Notes under the pieces: model-generated | Database searches by the model: none | Told to the model about the DNA's origin: nothing | Seen by the model: only the letters and a program-made list of their open reading frames with translations | Shown here: piece by piece, positions 50,202 to 58,106 of the stretch | How positions within the stretch are numbered: position 1 is the stretch's first letter | How the letters are laid out: each line of letters begins with the position of its first letter | Source of the DNA: a virus | Direction: 5' to 3' (one strand) | Length of the DNA: 64,000 nucleotides | Virus record (IMG/VR): IMGVR_UViG_3300044695_006284 | Coordinates: 34,134-98,133 of that record | Program-made: the position numbers and the translations under genes

Positions 50202-51111
50202 AAAAATATTGTCACCGAAGGTTGTTGTATACAGAGATGTATTTAGTAATCCACAAGAGACCCTTGCTTCCATCCTGGACTCTAAAGAAAGAGAAACTCA
50301 TTTTGTTTTTAAAAAATGGGAGCCTTGGGGTCAATATGGATTTTCATCAACAGCTTCGCTTTACGGTAATGATTTTGAAAGAATTATGGATAGTCCAATA
50401 GGAAGATCTGAGAGTAATATATTTTTATCTATAGAAGATGCATATTGGAAGGTTGTAGAGGATTACATAAAAGAATGGAAGAGCGTTGGAGATTGGCCAT
50501 ATGTTACTGATTGGAGCTTTACAAGAGGACAGGACTTCATTGACCTTAAGCCTACAGACCCAATTTTATTAATGTACAACCCAAACCCTCAAGATAGGCT
50601 AGCTATGAGCTATCACACAGATCAACATCAATTTGATTTTGAATCACCTAAAGACCATTTATTTATAACAGTGACAATATATTTAAATGATGATTATGGA
50701 GGTGGAGAGCTGTCTTTTATTAAAGAGGATACCAAAGAGATAAGTTATTTTAAACCAAAAGCTGGAGATATTACGGTGTTCCCGAGTGGACTTCCTTACT
50801 TCCATGGTGTAGAATCCATATCTAGCGGGCAAAAATATTTACTAAGGATGTTTGTTACCTGTAAATATGATGGCTCTGAGTCATGGAATCGTAACAAAAA
50901 AAATTACGGAGCTGAGTTGTGGGAAAAAATGGAAAAAGAAAGAATCGAGTCTGACTGGAATCTTAGCAAGTGGTTTAGGCTACCAGTATTTTTAGACGAT
51001 ACGGAGGAAAACTTGGAGAATCAAAATGTTCATGGGGAAAGAATTTACTTCCCATATAATAGAGAAGAAGCAAAGAAAAATTTTTTAGTTAGGTGGGACA
51101 ATGACAACTGA
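50194..51111 (+). CDS. 2OG-Fe(II) oxygenase, paralogue of array copy 4
   Basis: A 305-residue oxygenase; I place the start at ATG 50194 rather than an upstream in-frame ATG at 50131 that would run through the tiny membrane gene. H141 and D143 (SYHTDQH), H204 (YFHGV) and a Lys in GQKYLLRMF build the site. KVVVYRDVF, MSYHTD and TIYLNDDYGGGELSF repeat the pattern of the 3104 gene, and both carry long charged C-terminal tails. Lying within the recombination block, it is expressed with early genes, unlike the array copies. Confidence 0.9.
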   Translation: MIKKILSPKVVVYRDVFSNPQETLASILDSKERETHFVFKKWEPWGQYGFSSTASLYGNDFERIMDSPIGRSESNIFLSIEDAYWKVVEDYIKEWKSVGDWPYVTDWSFTRGQDFIDLKPTDPILLMYNPNPQDRLAMSYHTDQHQFDFESPKDHLFITVTIYLNDDYGGGELSFIKEDTKEISYFKPKAGDITVFPSGLPYFHGVESISSGQKYLLRMFVTCKYDGSESWNRNKKNYGAELWEKMEKERIESDWNLSKWFRLPVFLDDTEENLENQNVHGERIYFPYNREEAKKNFLVRWDNDN

Positions 51112-51439
51112 TCAAAATACACTAGAGCTTATAAACTCTATAACTGAATTTAACGATCTGCATGATTATATGAAAGATGATCAGCTAGACAAAGCTCTTG
51201 CAATAGTTGTAAAGCTATTACTTAACCCAGATGTTCCAGCAGCTAAAGCACCTCAGCTGATTATTGAGTTGCAAGCAATGTCAACTAAATTTTCAATGAT
51301 GGCATCTTATTATTCAACAATAGCAAAAGATAAAGCTGGTACAGCAAATAATAACAAGAAAAATATTTATTATTCAGCCAAAGAGTCCATAGACAAACTT
51401 GTAGATGCACTTAAGTATGTCGTTAGGTATAATTTGTAA
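51101..51439 (+). CDS. Hypothetical helical protein
   Basis: A 112-residue all-helical protein (LINSITEFNDLHDYMKDDQL, AKAPQLIIELQAMSTKFSMM, AKESIDKLVDALKYVVRYNL). It overlaps the oxygenase by 11 bases and shares one base with the Cas4-like nuclease gene. It may be a partner of that nuclease. No family is recognised. Confidence 0.65.
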   Translation: MTTDQNTLELINSITEFNDLHDYMKDDQLDKALAIVVKLLLNPDVPAAKAPQLIIELQAMSTKFSMMASYYSTIAKDKAGTANNNKKNIYYSAKESIDKLVDALKYVVRYNL

Positions 51440-52230
51440 TGGGTAGAAACATAGTAAAAAATTTAAAGTTTAAAAAGCACACAGGAAAGTTCTTTGACCC
51501 AGAGCTTTTTGCATCAATGCTAGATGAGTCGTATAAAAATACAAAACGAGCAGATGGTGAAATGACTAAAAAGTCTTTTAGCCCAAGCTCTCTTGGGTAT
51601 GGGCATGGAACATGTCCTAGATATTGGTATATGGCTTTTTCTGGAGCTGTTTTTATTGATAACAATGATGCAGTTGCAGTTGCAAATATGGCTCAGGGCA
51701 CACAAGCTCATGAGAGGCTTCAAAATTTAATTAAAACTATGCCGCAGTGGGTTGCAGAAGAAGAAGAAATAGTAAATGAGTACCCACCAATACGTGGGTT
51801 CATTGACCTTATTATGGAGTATGACAATGAAACAGTAATTGGTGAAATCAAAACTGCCAAACAAGAAGTTTGGGATGCAAGGCAGGCTGAGATGAGCCCA
51901 TCTGCAAACCACTTGCTACAACTTTTGACATACATGAAGCTTAAAGATGCTAAAGAAGGATTCTTTCTTTATGAAAATAAAAACACTCAAGAGATATTAG
52001 TCATACCAGTATCAATGAATGAAAGAAACAAAAAGATAATTGAGGATGCATTTTTGTGGATGAGAGAGGTGTGGGATAATTTTAAAGACGGGGACCTGCC
52101 CATGAAACCAGAAGGTGCCTCAAAAACAAAGATGCCTTGCACATATTGTCCAATTAAAAAAGAGTGTTATTCAAAAGAGACACCCGTTGGAACGGTTCAG
52201 ATAGAAAGATTTAAGGTGCCAGTGCTATGA
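51439..52230 (+). CDS. Cas4/RecB-like exonuclease with iron-sulfur cluster motif
   Basis: A 263-residue nuclease of the PD-(D/E)XK class. D123 in GFIDLIM, E136 and K138 in IGEIKTAK and Q161 in LLQLLTYM are the active residues in order. Four Cys (C59, C234, C237, C243; CPRYWY and CTYCPIKKEC) form the Cas4/AddB-type 4Fe-4S cluster. Such enzymes resect DNA ends for RecA-based recombination, matching the neighbouring genes. No CRISPR array or cas1/2 is present, so it is not part of a CRISPR locus here. Confidence 0.85.
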   Translation: MGRNIVKNLKFKKHTGKFFDPELFASMLDESYKNTKRADGEMTKKSFSPSSLGYGHGTCPRYWYMAFSGAVFIDNNDAVAVANMAQGTQAHERLQNLIKTMPQWVAEEEEIVNEYPPIRGFIDLIMEYDNETVIGEIKTAKQEVWDARQAEMSPSANHLLQLLTYMKLKDAKEGFFLYENKNTQEILVIPVSMNERNKKIIEDAFLWMREVWDNFKDGDLPMKPEGASKTKMPCTYCPIKKECYSKETPVGTVQIERFKVPVL

Positions 52231-52505
52231 TTTGTGCCAACCAGGAGTGTGCAATTCCTTTTGAGCCTAAAACACATAACCAAAAATATCATTCCGATGA
52301 GTGCTGCAGGGTAGCAACTAATAAGAAAATAATGCAGAAGTATTATGAAAAAAAGGCTATAAGGTCTGGATCAAGCAGATTGTGCAAAAAATGTAATGCT
52401 AAGCTAAGTAGATATAATGATCAGTCAATATGCTCAATGTGTCAAAAAAATTCAGCTATAGAAAATAGACTAAAGATACTAGGAATGTTAGATGACATTA
52501 GCTAA
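52227..52505 (+). CDS. Zinc-finger protein
   Basis: A 92-residue basic protein with several Cys pairs: ICANQECAIPFEP, YHSDECCRVATNKK, LCKKCNAKLSRY and CSMCQKN. It could hold two zinc ions. The first half looks like the 'CS..CR' type finger found in phage nuclease-linked proteins. It is coupled to the Cas4-like gene (ATGA) and overlaps the RuvC-like gene by 14 bases. Confidence 0.65.
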   Translation: MICANQECAIPFEPKTHNQKYHSDECCRVATNKKIMQKYYEKKAIRSGSSRLCKKCNAKLSRYNDQSICSMCQKNSAIENRLKILGMLDDIS

Positions 52506-53058
52506 ACTAATAAAGACAAAAGCTCATAGAGTTTTAGGAATTGACGCATCTACCAGCTCAATAGCTTTTTGCTTAATGGAAAACAATATACCTATTAAGT
52601 GGGGCAAGGTTAATCTTGTAGGAAATGATATATATGAAAAGATATATAATGCTAAAATAAAAATGTCTGTAATGCTTGATGAATTAAAAAGTGATTATAT
52701 TGCTGTTGAAGGTGCCATACTTGTTAGATCACCTGATGCTGCTATAAAATTATCATACGTATATGGAGTTGTTATCGCTGAGCTTATGTCAACTGGAGCA
52801 TCTGTAATTACAATATCTCCAAGCGCATGGCAGTCACATATTGGAAATAAGAACCCTACAAAGGATGAGAAGGAAGCAATAAGGGTTAAAAACCCAGGAT
52901 ATGCAGACTCCTGGTATAAAAATCAATTAAGAAATATGCGTAAGCAAAGGACAGCTGATTATTTTAACAAAAAATATAATGTGCTGATAGAAGATTTTGA
53001 TGTAGCAGATTCATTCGGTATTGCTTATTATGCAAATGAGGTGCTGACTAAAAGATGA
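52492..53058 (+). CDS. RuvC-like Holliday junction resolvase
   Basis: A 188-residue RNase H-fold nuclease. D18 in LGIDASTSS, E73 in IAVEGAILV and D170/D173 in EDFDVADSFGIAYY are the acidic catalytic residues; KLSYVYGVVIAELMS is the helix lining the active site. It resolves four-way junctions made in recombination or branched replication, before packaging. The protein has an insertion at about 105-135 (IGNKNPTKDEKEAIRVKNPG) found in phage RuvC-type enzymes. Confidence 0.85.
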   Translation: MTLAKLIKTKAHRVLGIDASTSSIAFCLMENNIPIKWGKVNLVGNDIYEKIYNAKIKMSVMLDELKSDYIAVEGAILVRSPDAAIKLSYVYGVVIAELMSTGASVITISPSAWQSHIGNKNPTKDEKEAIRVKNPGYADSWYKNQLRNMRKQRTADYFNKKYNVLIEDFDVADSFGIAYYANEVLTKR

Positions 53059-53195
53059 AGTTCTATAAGAATAAGGATTGGCTATACAGGAGGTATGTTG
53101 TTCAAAAGAAAAGTATGGATGAGATTGCAAAAGAATGTAGCGTTACTACAATGACTATATATAGATCTTTAAAGGAAGCGGGAATTATTAAATGA
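53055..53195 (+). CDS. Tiny HTH protein, 46 residues
   Basis: From ATG in ATGA at 53055 to TGA at 53193-53195, itself overlapping the next ATG. WLYRRYVVQKKSMDEIAKEC then SVTTMTIYRSLKEAGIIK is one helix-turn-helix of the resolvase/transposase N-terminal kind. It may regulate transcription or help DNA targeting for the RuvC-like enzyme. Confidence 0.7.
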   Translation: MKFYKNKDWLYRRYVVQKKSMDEIAKECSVTTMTIYRSLKEAGIIK

Positions 53196-53776
53196 CAAAT
53201 AAGATTTTTTTTATTGGTGACTCGCATACAGCCTTTTTTTCTGGATCTACAAAAGATGTTTATAATGTAAGAGAGTACCATGTTGGCAATTATCAATTTG
53301 TAATGGATGGGGCAGAAGTTTACTTTGGCTGGCAGCATTCAAGGGCAGCTTACCACCTAGACACACACTTATTGAAAGAATTAATAGATCCTTTTTATGA
53401 AATGATAGATGAAAACTCCTTTATAGTATTTTGTTTTGGAGGTATGGATACCCAGTTTCATTTAAAAAAGTATAATAATTGCCAAGAGGTGGTAAAAAAG
53501 TATGTAGATACCTGCATAGAGTTTGCTAAGTCGACTAAGGCAAAAATTATTTTTATGGAGACATGGTATACAAATAATGCCCTAGAGCAATACACCGAGT
53601 TTAATAGCTATCTACATGATTACTGTATAGAAAAAGGTATTCACCCCCCTATTAAAATTATCAATAATATAGTAGAATATAACTATAAGTCAGAAGATTT
53701 TTACAACCATATGGGCAAAAAAGATTCTAAAAAAGTTTTAGAATACTCGTTAGAATTAGTTAAGGGATTATTTTAA
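53192..53776 (+). CDS. SGNH-like hydrolase
   Basis: A 194-residue protein with a short SGNH pattern: IFFIGDSHT (G9-D10-S11-H12) as block I, FCFGGMDTQ (G83-G84-M85-D86) near block III and DFYNHMG (D169, H173) as the catalytic Asp/His. SGNH enzymes cut ester bonds, for example acetyl groups on glycans or lipids. The Asp where Asn usually stands in block III is a deviation. It may modify host surface sugars or phage products. It starts in an ATGA overlap. Confidence 0.6.
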   Translation: MTNKIFFIGDSHTAFFSGSTKDVYNVREYHVGNYQFVMDGAEVYFGWQHSRAAYHLDTHLLKELIDPFYEMIDENSFIVFCFGGMDTQFHLKKYNNCQEVVKKYVDTCIEFAKSTKAKIIFMETWYTNNALEQYTEFNSYLHDYCIEKGIHPPIKIINNIVEYNYKSEDFYNHMGKKDSKKVLEYSLELVKGLF

Positions 53777-53778
53777 AT

Positions 53779-54111
53779 ATGTTAACTCCAGTTTTTGAAG
53801 ACTCAAAAGAATTTAGGTATGACGATCTGTATTTGCTTACAGTAGGAACAGAAGCTGGTAAAGATATTCTTAGCACCTGCCTTGAAATTGCTCACATGTT
53901 AATTAAAAAGAATATTTCATATGGCAACTCTGCTTTAGAGCCAGTTAGAATATTCTCAAAGGCGGGACCAAAAGAACAGCTTTATGTCAGAATTGATGAT
54001 AAGCTTAATAGATTAATTAAGGGTGCTGAGTATCCAGGTGATAATGATATTGACGATTTAATTGGATATTTAGTTTTATTAAAGATAGCAAAAGGGATGG
54101 ATGATGCTTAA
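53779..54111 (+). CDS. Nmad1/DUF1599-like protein
   Basis: A 110-residue helical protein. LIKKNISYGNSALEP, then VRIDDKLNRLIKGAEY and DIDDLIGYLVLLKIAK resemble the DUF1599 (nucleotide modification-associated domain 1) group, an all-alpha family near NTP-pyrophosphatases. Family members occur in clusters for modified bases. The Asp pairs could bind metal. It starts after the SGNH gene and overlaps the next oxygenase by 11 bases, so it is expressed with a 2OG oxygenase. Confidence 0.5.
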   Translation: MLTPVFEDSKEFRYDDLYLLTVGTEAGKDILSTCLEIAHMLIKKNISYGNSALEPVRIFSKAGPKEQLYVRIDDKLNRLIKGAEYPGDNDIDDLIGYLVLLKIAKGMDDA

Positions 54112-54700
54112 TACAAATGGCTCTATCAGTCTAGGTCAAGATATATATTTATATAAAAATTTTATTACACCTGAGAGCGCTGATCGTCTTTTTAATATTG
54201 CAAAAAATTCCTCGCCAGAAATTTGGAACCCACAATTTGATTTAAAAATGAATCCACAGCATTATGTAACTAATTATTTTGGAGAAGCTCAATTTATTTA
54301 TGAAGCAATGAAAGATTTTCAATTATCAAGTGGTGATCTTGTACTAAGTGACTCGGTATATTTACAGAAATATCATGCAGGACAAGGAATGGCAGTGCAT
54401 TACGACAATAATAAAGTAGAGAAGCAAATAGAGATTGCAAAGAATTATAAGGATGGCGATGAGTTTGAGGTTGTAAAAGAGCCAGTATACGGAATAGTTG
54501 TTTATTTAAATAAGGTGGATGGAGGAGAGCTATTTTATGAAAATCAAGGAGTAGTCTACTCACCCAGCCCAGGAGACATGATAATCCACAGCGCAGAAAA
54601 GCATTGCTCCCACGGTGTTAATAAATTAATTTCTGATTTAAGGGTTGTTTACTCTTCTATGATATACAGGGAAATCAAAGTTCCAATCCTAGTCAACTAA
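54101..54700 (+). CDS. 2OG-Fe(II) oxygenase
   Basis: A 199-residue oxygenase. H100 and D102 (VHYDNN), H171 (CSHGVNK) and R181 (LRVVYSS) form the site. The strand motif YLNKVDGGELFYENQGVVYS differs from the array copies, and the enzyme resembles the smaller marine-phage P4H form. It is coupled to the Nmad1-like gene and precedes the terminase genes, from which it is separated by a promoter. Confidence 0.88.
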   Translation: MMLNTNGSISLGQDIYLYKNFITPESADRLFNIAKNSSPEIWNPQFDLKMNPQHYVTNYFGEAQFIYEAMKDFQLSSGDLVLSDSVYLQKYHAGQGMAVHYDNNKVEKQIEIAKNYKDGDEFEVVKEPVYGIVVYLNKVDGGELFYENQGVVYSPSPGDMIIHSAEKHCSHGVNKLISDLRVVYSSMIYREIKVPILVN

Positions 54701-54704
54701 GATG

Positions 54705-54713
54705 TGGTATAAT
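54705..54713 (+). promoter_or_regulatory. Extended -10 (TGG-TATAAT), near-leaderless
   Basis: TGG-TATAAT ends 9 bases before the ATG at 54722. Its sequence, GGTATAATAAAT, is nearly the same as that before 31455. It would drive the terminase genes. Confidence 0.6.
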
Positions 54714-54721
54714 AAATTTAT

Positions 54722-55258
54722 ATGGAAATAGAATTAGCTGATCACTTTGATCGAATGAACAAGGTAGTTGAAGAGCTACTTAGGGGTAATAGCCCTACCC
54801 AGATTGCTACCTTGACTGGTCTTAAAAGGGCAGAAGTTATTGAGTTGATAGACGAGTGGAAGAGTGTTGTGCACAACGACACATCAGCCCGTGAACGAGC
54901 CAAAGAGGCTATCTCTGGAGCTGACCAACATTACGCAATGCTAATAAAAGAAGCATGGAAAACAGTTGAGGATGCAGATCAAGCAGGTCAGCTTAGCGTT
55001 AAGTCTGGAGCACTTAAGCTAATTGCTGACATAGAAGGAAAAAGGATTGGCATGCTGCAAGAAGTTGGTTTGCTAGATAATGCAGAGATGGCAGGCCAAA
55101 TAGCAGAGGCGGAAAGAAAGCAAGAAGTTTTAGTTAAGATTCTAAAAGAAGTTACTGCAACATGCCCTAAGTGTAAGATGGAAGTAGCTAAACGCTTATC
55201 TCAAATAACTGGAATTGTTGAGCCGATAGAGATAATTGAGGAAGTAAGTGGAGTTTAA
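54722..55258 (+). CDS. Terminase small subunit (putative)
   Basis: A 178-residue helical protein. The N-terminus has an HTH (MNKVVEELLRGNSPTQIATLT, then GLKRAEVIELIDEW) for DNA recognition, the middle is helical (YAMLIKEAWKTVEDADQAGQ), and the C-terminus has a CPKC pair and an acidic end. Overlap with the large subunit gene (GTG at 55248) and the DNA-binding N-terminus make it the packaging-initiation subunit. It has a leaderless-type promoter. Confidence 0.75.
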   Translation: MEIELADHFDRMNKVVEELLRGNSPTQIATLTGLKRAEVIELIDEWKSVVHNDTSARERAKEAISGADQHYAMLIKEAWKTVEDADQAGQLSVKSGALKLIADIEGKRIGMLQEVGLLDNAEMAGQIAEAERKQEVLVKILKEVTATCPKCKMEVAKRLSQITGIVEPIEIIEEVSGV

Positions 55259-57038
55259 TTTTGACGACCTCATCGATATACTTGACGGAGAAGAGTTCGA
55301 AGAAAGACCTGTCGATCTAAGAACGTTTGTAACAGACAAAAACTATTTAGGTCTACCTGAGTTATCAGAAAATCAATATACTCTTATTGAAAAATCTTCT
55401 CAGATTTATAAAGAGTCAACCCTTATTAAGCTTTTTGGAGAAAAAGAAGGCTCATTAAGATATAAGCAAACATGTAATGAAGTTGTTGCTCAATTAGGTA
55501 AAGGTAGCGGAAAAGATTATTGCTCAACCATATCTGTTGCTTATATAGTTTATTTACTATTATGTCTTAAAGACCCAGCATCTTATTATGGTAAGCCACC
55601 AGGAGACTCAATTGATATTATAAATATTGCTATCAACGCCCAACAAGCAAACAACGTGTTCTTTAAGGGTTTTAAAAATAGAGTAACTCATTCTCCATGG
55701 TTTATAGGCAAGTACTTTGAGAAAGCTTCAGAAATAAAGTTTGATAAGAATGTTACCGTTTACTCTGGTCACTCAGAAAGAGAAGCATTTGAAGGATATA
55801 ACGTTTTAGTTGCCGTACTTGATGAAATTTCTGGATTCGCTCTAGACAGCACAAGTGGACACGATCAAGCAAAAACTGCAAGTGGTATCTATGATATGTA
55901 CAGGGCATCTGTAGATTCTCGTTTCCCAGATTACGGAAAAGTAATTCTGCTTTCTTTTCCACGTTTCAAGAACGACTATATCCAGCAAAGATACGATGAA
56001 ATTATTTCAGAAAAAGAAGTTATATCAAGATCGCATAGATTCAAATTAGATCCAGACCTTCCAGAAAATACAGTAGGCAACGAGTTTGATATTTTTTGGG
56101 ACGAGGACCAAATTATTTCTTACAAGTATCCAAGAGTATATGCTATACGAAGACCAACCTGGGAAGTTAACCCAACAAGAAGCATAGAGGATTTTAAAAT
56201 TGCATTTTATAGAGATGTAACAGATGCTCTAGGAAGATTTGCTTGCATGCCACCAGAAGCAATTGATGCCTTCTTTAAATCTCGTGAAAAAATTGAGATG
56301 GCATTTAAAGATCTATCAATAGCAGTCGATGGGTTTGGAAGATTTGAAGACTGGTTCTTGCCAGAAGAAGACAAAGATTATTATATACACGTTGACTTAG
56401 CTCAAAAGCATGACCATTGTGCTGTATCTATGGCTCACATCGAAAAGTTTGTTAGTGTAAAGGTTACTGACACTTATTCTCAGCCAGCACCAATTGTTAA
56501 GGTAGACGCTGTGATGTATTGGACACCTACTTCAGACAAGTCAGTGGATTTTGCTGAAGTAAGAGATTATATTCTGTCTCTTAGATCCAGGGGATTTAAT
56601 ATTAAGATATGCACATTTGATAGATGGAACTCTCACGACATGATGCAGCAGCTGAAGCAGTATGGAATAAATACTCAAACTTTATCTGTTGCAAAAAAAC
56701 ATTACGATGACATGGCTATGGTAGTTTTAGAAGAAAGATTAAATGGACCTCATATACCATTGCTTGTAGATGAATTATTAGAGTTAAGAATTATGCGTGA
56801 TAAAGTTGACCACCCAAGAAAAGGATCTAAAGACTTAGCTGATGCTGTTTGTGGTTCAATATATAATGCGATTAGTTTAACAAGAGAAGCTTTTGGAGAC
56901 ATTGAGGTTCATGACTATGCTTCTGTAAAAAAACAATATAGAGAAAGTTTAACACAAGAAAGCCCGAATTTAATTAAGGCACCTTCAGCAATGCCAAGGG
57001 ATCTTTCTGATGCACTAAGTGGAATGGAAATAGTATGA
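55248..57038 (+). CDS. Terminase large subunit
   Basis: A 596-residue packaging motor read from GTG. The ATPase half has the P-loop QLGKGSGKDYCS (84-90, with Asp where Ser/Thr is usual) and Walker B VLVAVLDEISGF (D192, E193). The nuclease half has acidic YYIHVDLAQKHDH, ICTFDRWNSHD and KDLADAVCGS as three catalytic Asp. It cuts and pumps DNA into the prohead through the portal. Its place after the recombination genes and 47 kb past the portal (in this orientation) is an unusual order. Confidence 0.92.
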   Translation: MEFNFDDLIDILDGEEFEERPVDLRTFVTDKNYLGLPELSENQYTLIEKSSQIYKESTLIKLFGEKEGSLRYKQTCNEVVAQLGKGSGKDYCSTISVAYIVYLLLCLKDPASYYGKPPGDSIDIINIAINAQQANNVFFKGFKNRVTHSPWFIGKYFEKASEIKFDKNVTVYSGHSEREAFEGYNVLVAVLDEISGFALDSTSGHDQAKTASGIYDMYRASVDSRFPDYGKVILLSFPRFKNDYIQQRYDEIISEKEVISRSHRFKLDPDLPENTVGNEFDIFWDEDQIISYKYPRVYAIRRPTWEVNPTRSIEDFKIAFYRDVTDALGRFACMPPEAIDAFFKSREKIEMAFKDLSIAVDGFGRFEDWFLPEEDKDYYIHVDLAQKHDHCAVSMAHIEKFVSVKVTDTYSQPAPIVKVDAVMYWTPTSDKSVDFAEVRDYILSLRSRGFNIKICTFDRWNSHDMMQQLKQYGINTQTLSVAKKHYDDMAMVVLEERLNGPHIPLLVDELLELRIMRDKVDHPRKGSKDLADAVCGSIYNAISLTREAFGDIEVHDYASVKKQYRESLTQESPNLIKAPSAMPRDLSDALSGMEIV

Positions 57039-57274
57039 GTATATATCAAGAAAAAGCTAAAGAATGTAAATGTTGCAGTAAGCATGTTCCTCTTCCAACT
57101 AGGTTGAAGGACTATAACGGAACACTAGTTTGCCCTACGACCTTTGACAACATCCATGAATACAAAAGGGTATGGTCTGATATTGGAAAGAGGCCCCCAG
57201 GAAGCATAAGGAAGCATTTTTCAGAGTATGTACAGAAAATAGTAGAAGACTCTATTGACAAAGTTGTAAGCTAA
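57035..57274 (+). CDS. Small zinc-binding protein
   Basis: A 79-residue protein with ECKCCSKHVPLPTRL and a later LVCPTTFDNIHEYKRVW, giving a CxxC and a third Cys plus His. It may bind zinc. It is coupled by ATGA to the terminase and the last gene before the tRNA promoter. No family is recognised. Confidence 0.6.
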   Translation: MSIYQEKAKECKCCSKHVPLPTRLKDYNGTLVCPTTFDNIHEYKRVWSDIGKRPPGSIRKHFSEYVQKIVEDSIDKVVS

Positions 57275-57284
57275 ATACTATAAT
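57255..57284 (+). promoter_or_regulatory. Consensus promoter TTGACA-18-TATAAT for tRNA-Met
   Basis: Both hexamers are perfect, and the predicted start lies at about 57291, right before the tRNA. This is the best match to consensus in the window. Confidence 0.85.
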
Positions 57285-57292
57285 ACAACTAG

Positions 57293-57366
57293 GCAACAAT
57301 AGCTTAGTTGGTTAAAGCCCCGAACTCATAATTCGGTAATCGTAGGTTCAAGTCCTACTTGTTGCA
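57293..57366 (+). tRNA. tRNA-Met (CAT)
   Basis: A 74-base cloverleaf. Acceptor gcaacaa/ttgttgc, D stem gctt/aagc, anticodon stem ccgaa/ttcgg with loop ctCATaa, T stem gtagg/cctac with loop ttcaagt. The CCA is not encoded. The CAT anticodon could also be an isoleucine tRNA that needs lysidine; elongator Met is the simpler reading. Confidence 0.88.
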
Positions 57367-57377
57367 CAGGAGGTAGC

Positions 57378-57707
57378 ATGTTTAACGAATATGATGATGA
57401 AGAAGAGCTTATGCTTAAAATACAACACTACATAGACATCGGTGCTATTAAAATTGCTGGATTTACACAAGATGGTGAAGCGATATTTGAATTAAATGAA
57501 AACATAACTTCAGTTTTAGCACCAGATTTATGGCAGGCGCATGAAGAGTATGTTGAATCAGAGCTTATAGACCTAGTTAATAATGATTTGATGAATGTTG
57601 AGTATGATGAAAATCTTCGGGCTACATATAATTTTACAGAAGAAGGATATCAGATAGCTAAGCAAAAGGGAATAATTCCTATAGACCAAGACGAACTTGA
57701 TATGTAA
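57378..57707 (+). CDS. Hypothetical protein
   Basis: A 109-residue acidic protein with AGGAGG before its ATG, directly after the tRNA. Helical and beta segments (EEELMLKIQHYIDIGAIKIA, then GFTQDGEAIFELNENI) resemble a winged-helix arrangement, ending YNFTEEGYQIAKQKGIIPID. I do not know the family; DNA binding or regulation is conceivable. The next gene starts right after its TAA. Confidence 0.6.
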   Translation: MFNEYDDEEELMLKIQHYIDIGAIKIAGFTQDGEAIFELNENITSVLAPDLWQAHEEYVESELIDLVNNDLMNVEYDENLRATYNFTEEGYQIAKQKGIIPIDQDELDM

Positions 57708-58106
57708 ATGGTTAATCAGTATAAAGATTTTGAAAATAGAAGGTTTTTATTTCAAGACATAGCTAAAATATTTCCTAACAATCCCTGGGTTATAAAAGCT
57801 ACTGAAAAAATGAAATCTTATTCAGAAGAAGAATATTTGTCTATGGTTAAAGAAGCATACTTATTTCAGGATAAATTTGATAATGCAATAAATTTAGGGG
57901 TATCGGCAAAAACAGAGCAGGGCCATGATTTATTTATATTGTTTATTCAGCACATAAGATGGTTTTTTGAAATAGATAAAAGATCTTATGATGAGTTACT
58001 CGATTTATGTAGTCCAAATGTGAGTCAGTTTTTAATTGTCAATAAAGACTACTCTGAATTATTATATGATATTCTTATTGAATACAGAGAGGAAGTTGGA
58101 GTATAA
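57708..58106 (+). CDS. Hypothetical helical protein
   Basis: A 132-residue all-helical protein. EEEYLSMVKEAYLFQDKFDN, then EQGHDLFILFIQHIRWFFEI and SQFLIVNKDYSELLYDILIE weakly recall the TipAS helical ligand-binding fold, but the match is not convincing. No catalytic residues are seen. It shares its last base with the start of the oxidoreductase gene. Confidence 0.55.
   Translation: MVNQYKDFENRRFLFQDIAKIFPNNPWVIKATEKMKSYSEEEYLSMVKEAYLFQDKFDNAINLGVSAKTEQGHDLFILFIQHIRWFFEIDKRSYDELLDLCSPNVSQFLIVNKDYSELLYDILIEYREEVGV

Noticed and set aside
51439-52230. CRISPR-associated Cas4
   Set aside because: The Fe-S nuclease motif fits, but no repeat array, cas1 or cas2 is present; a phage recombination exonuclease is the simpler explanation.
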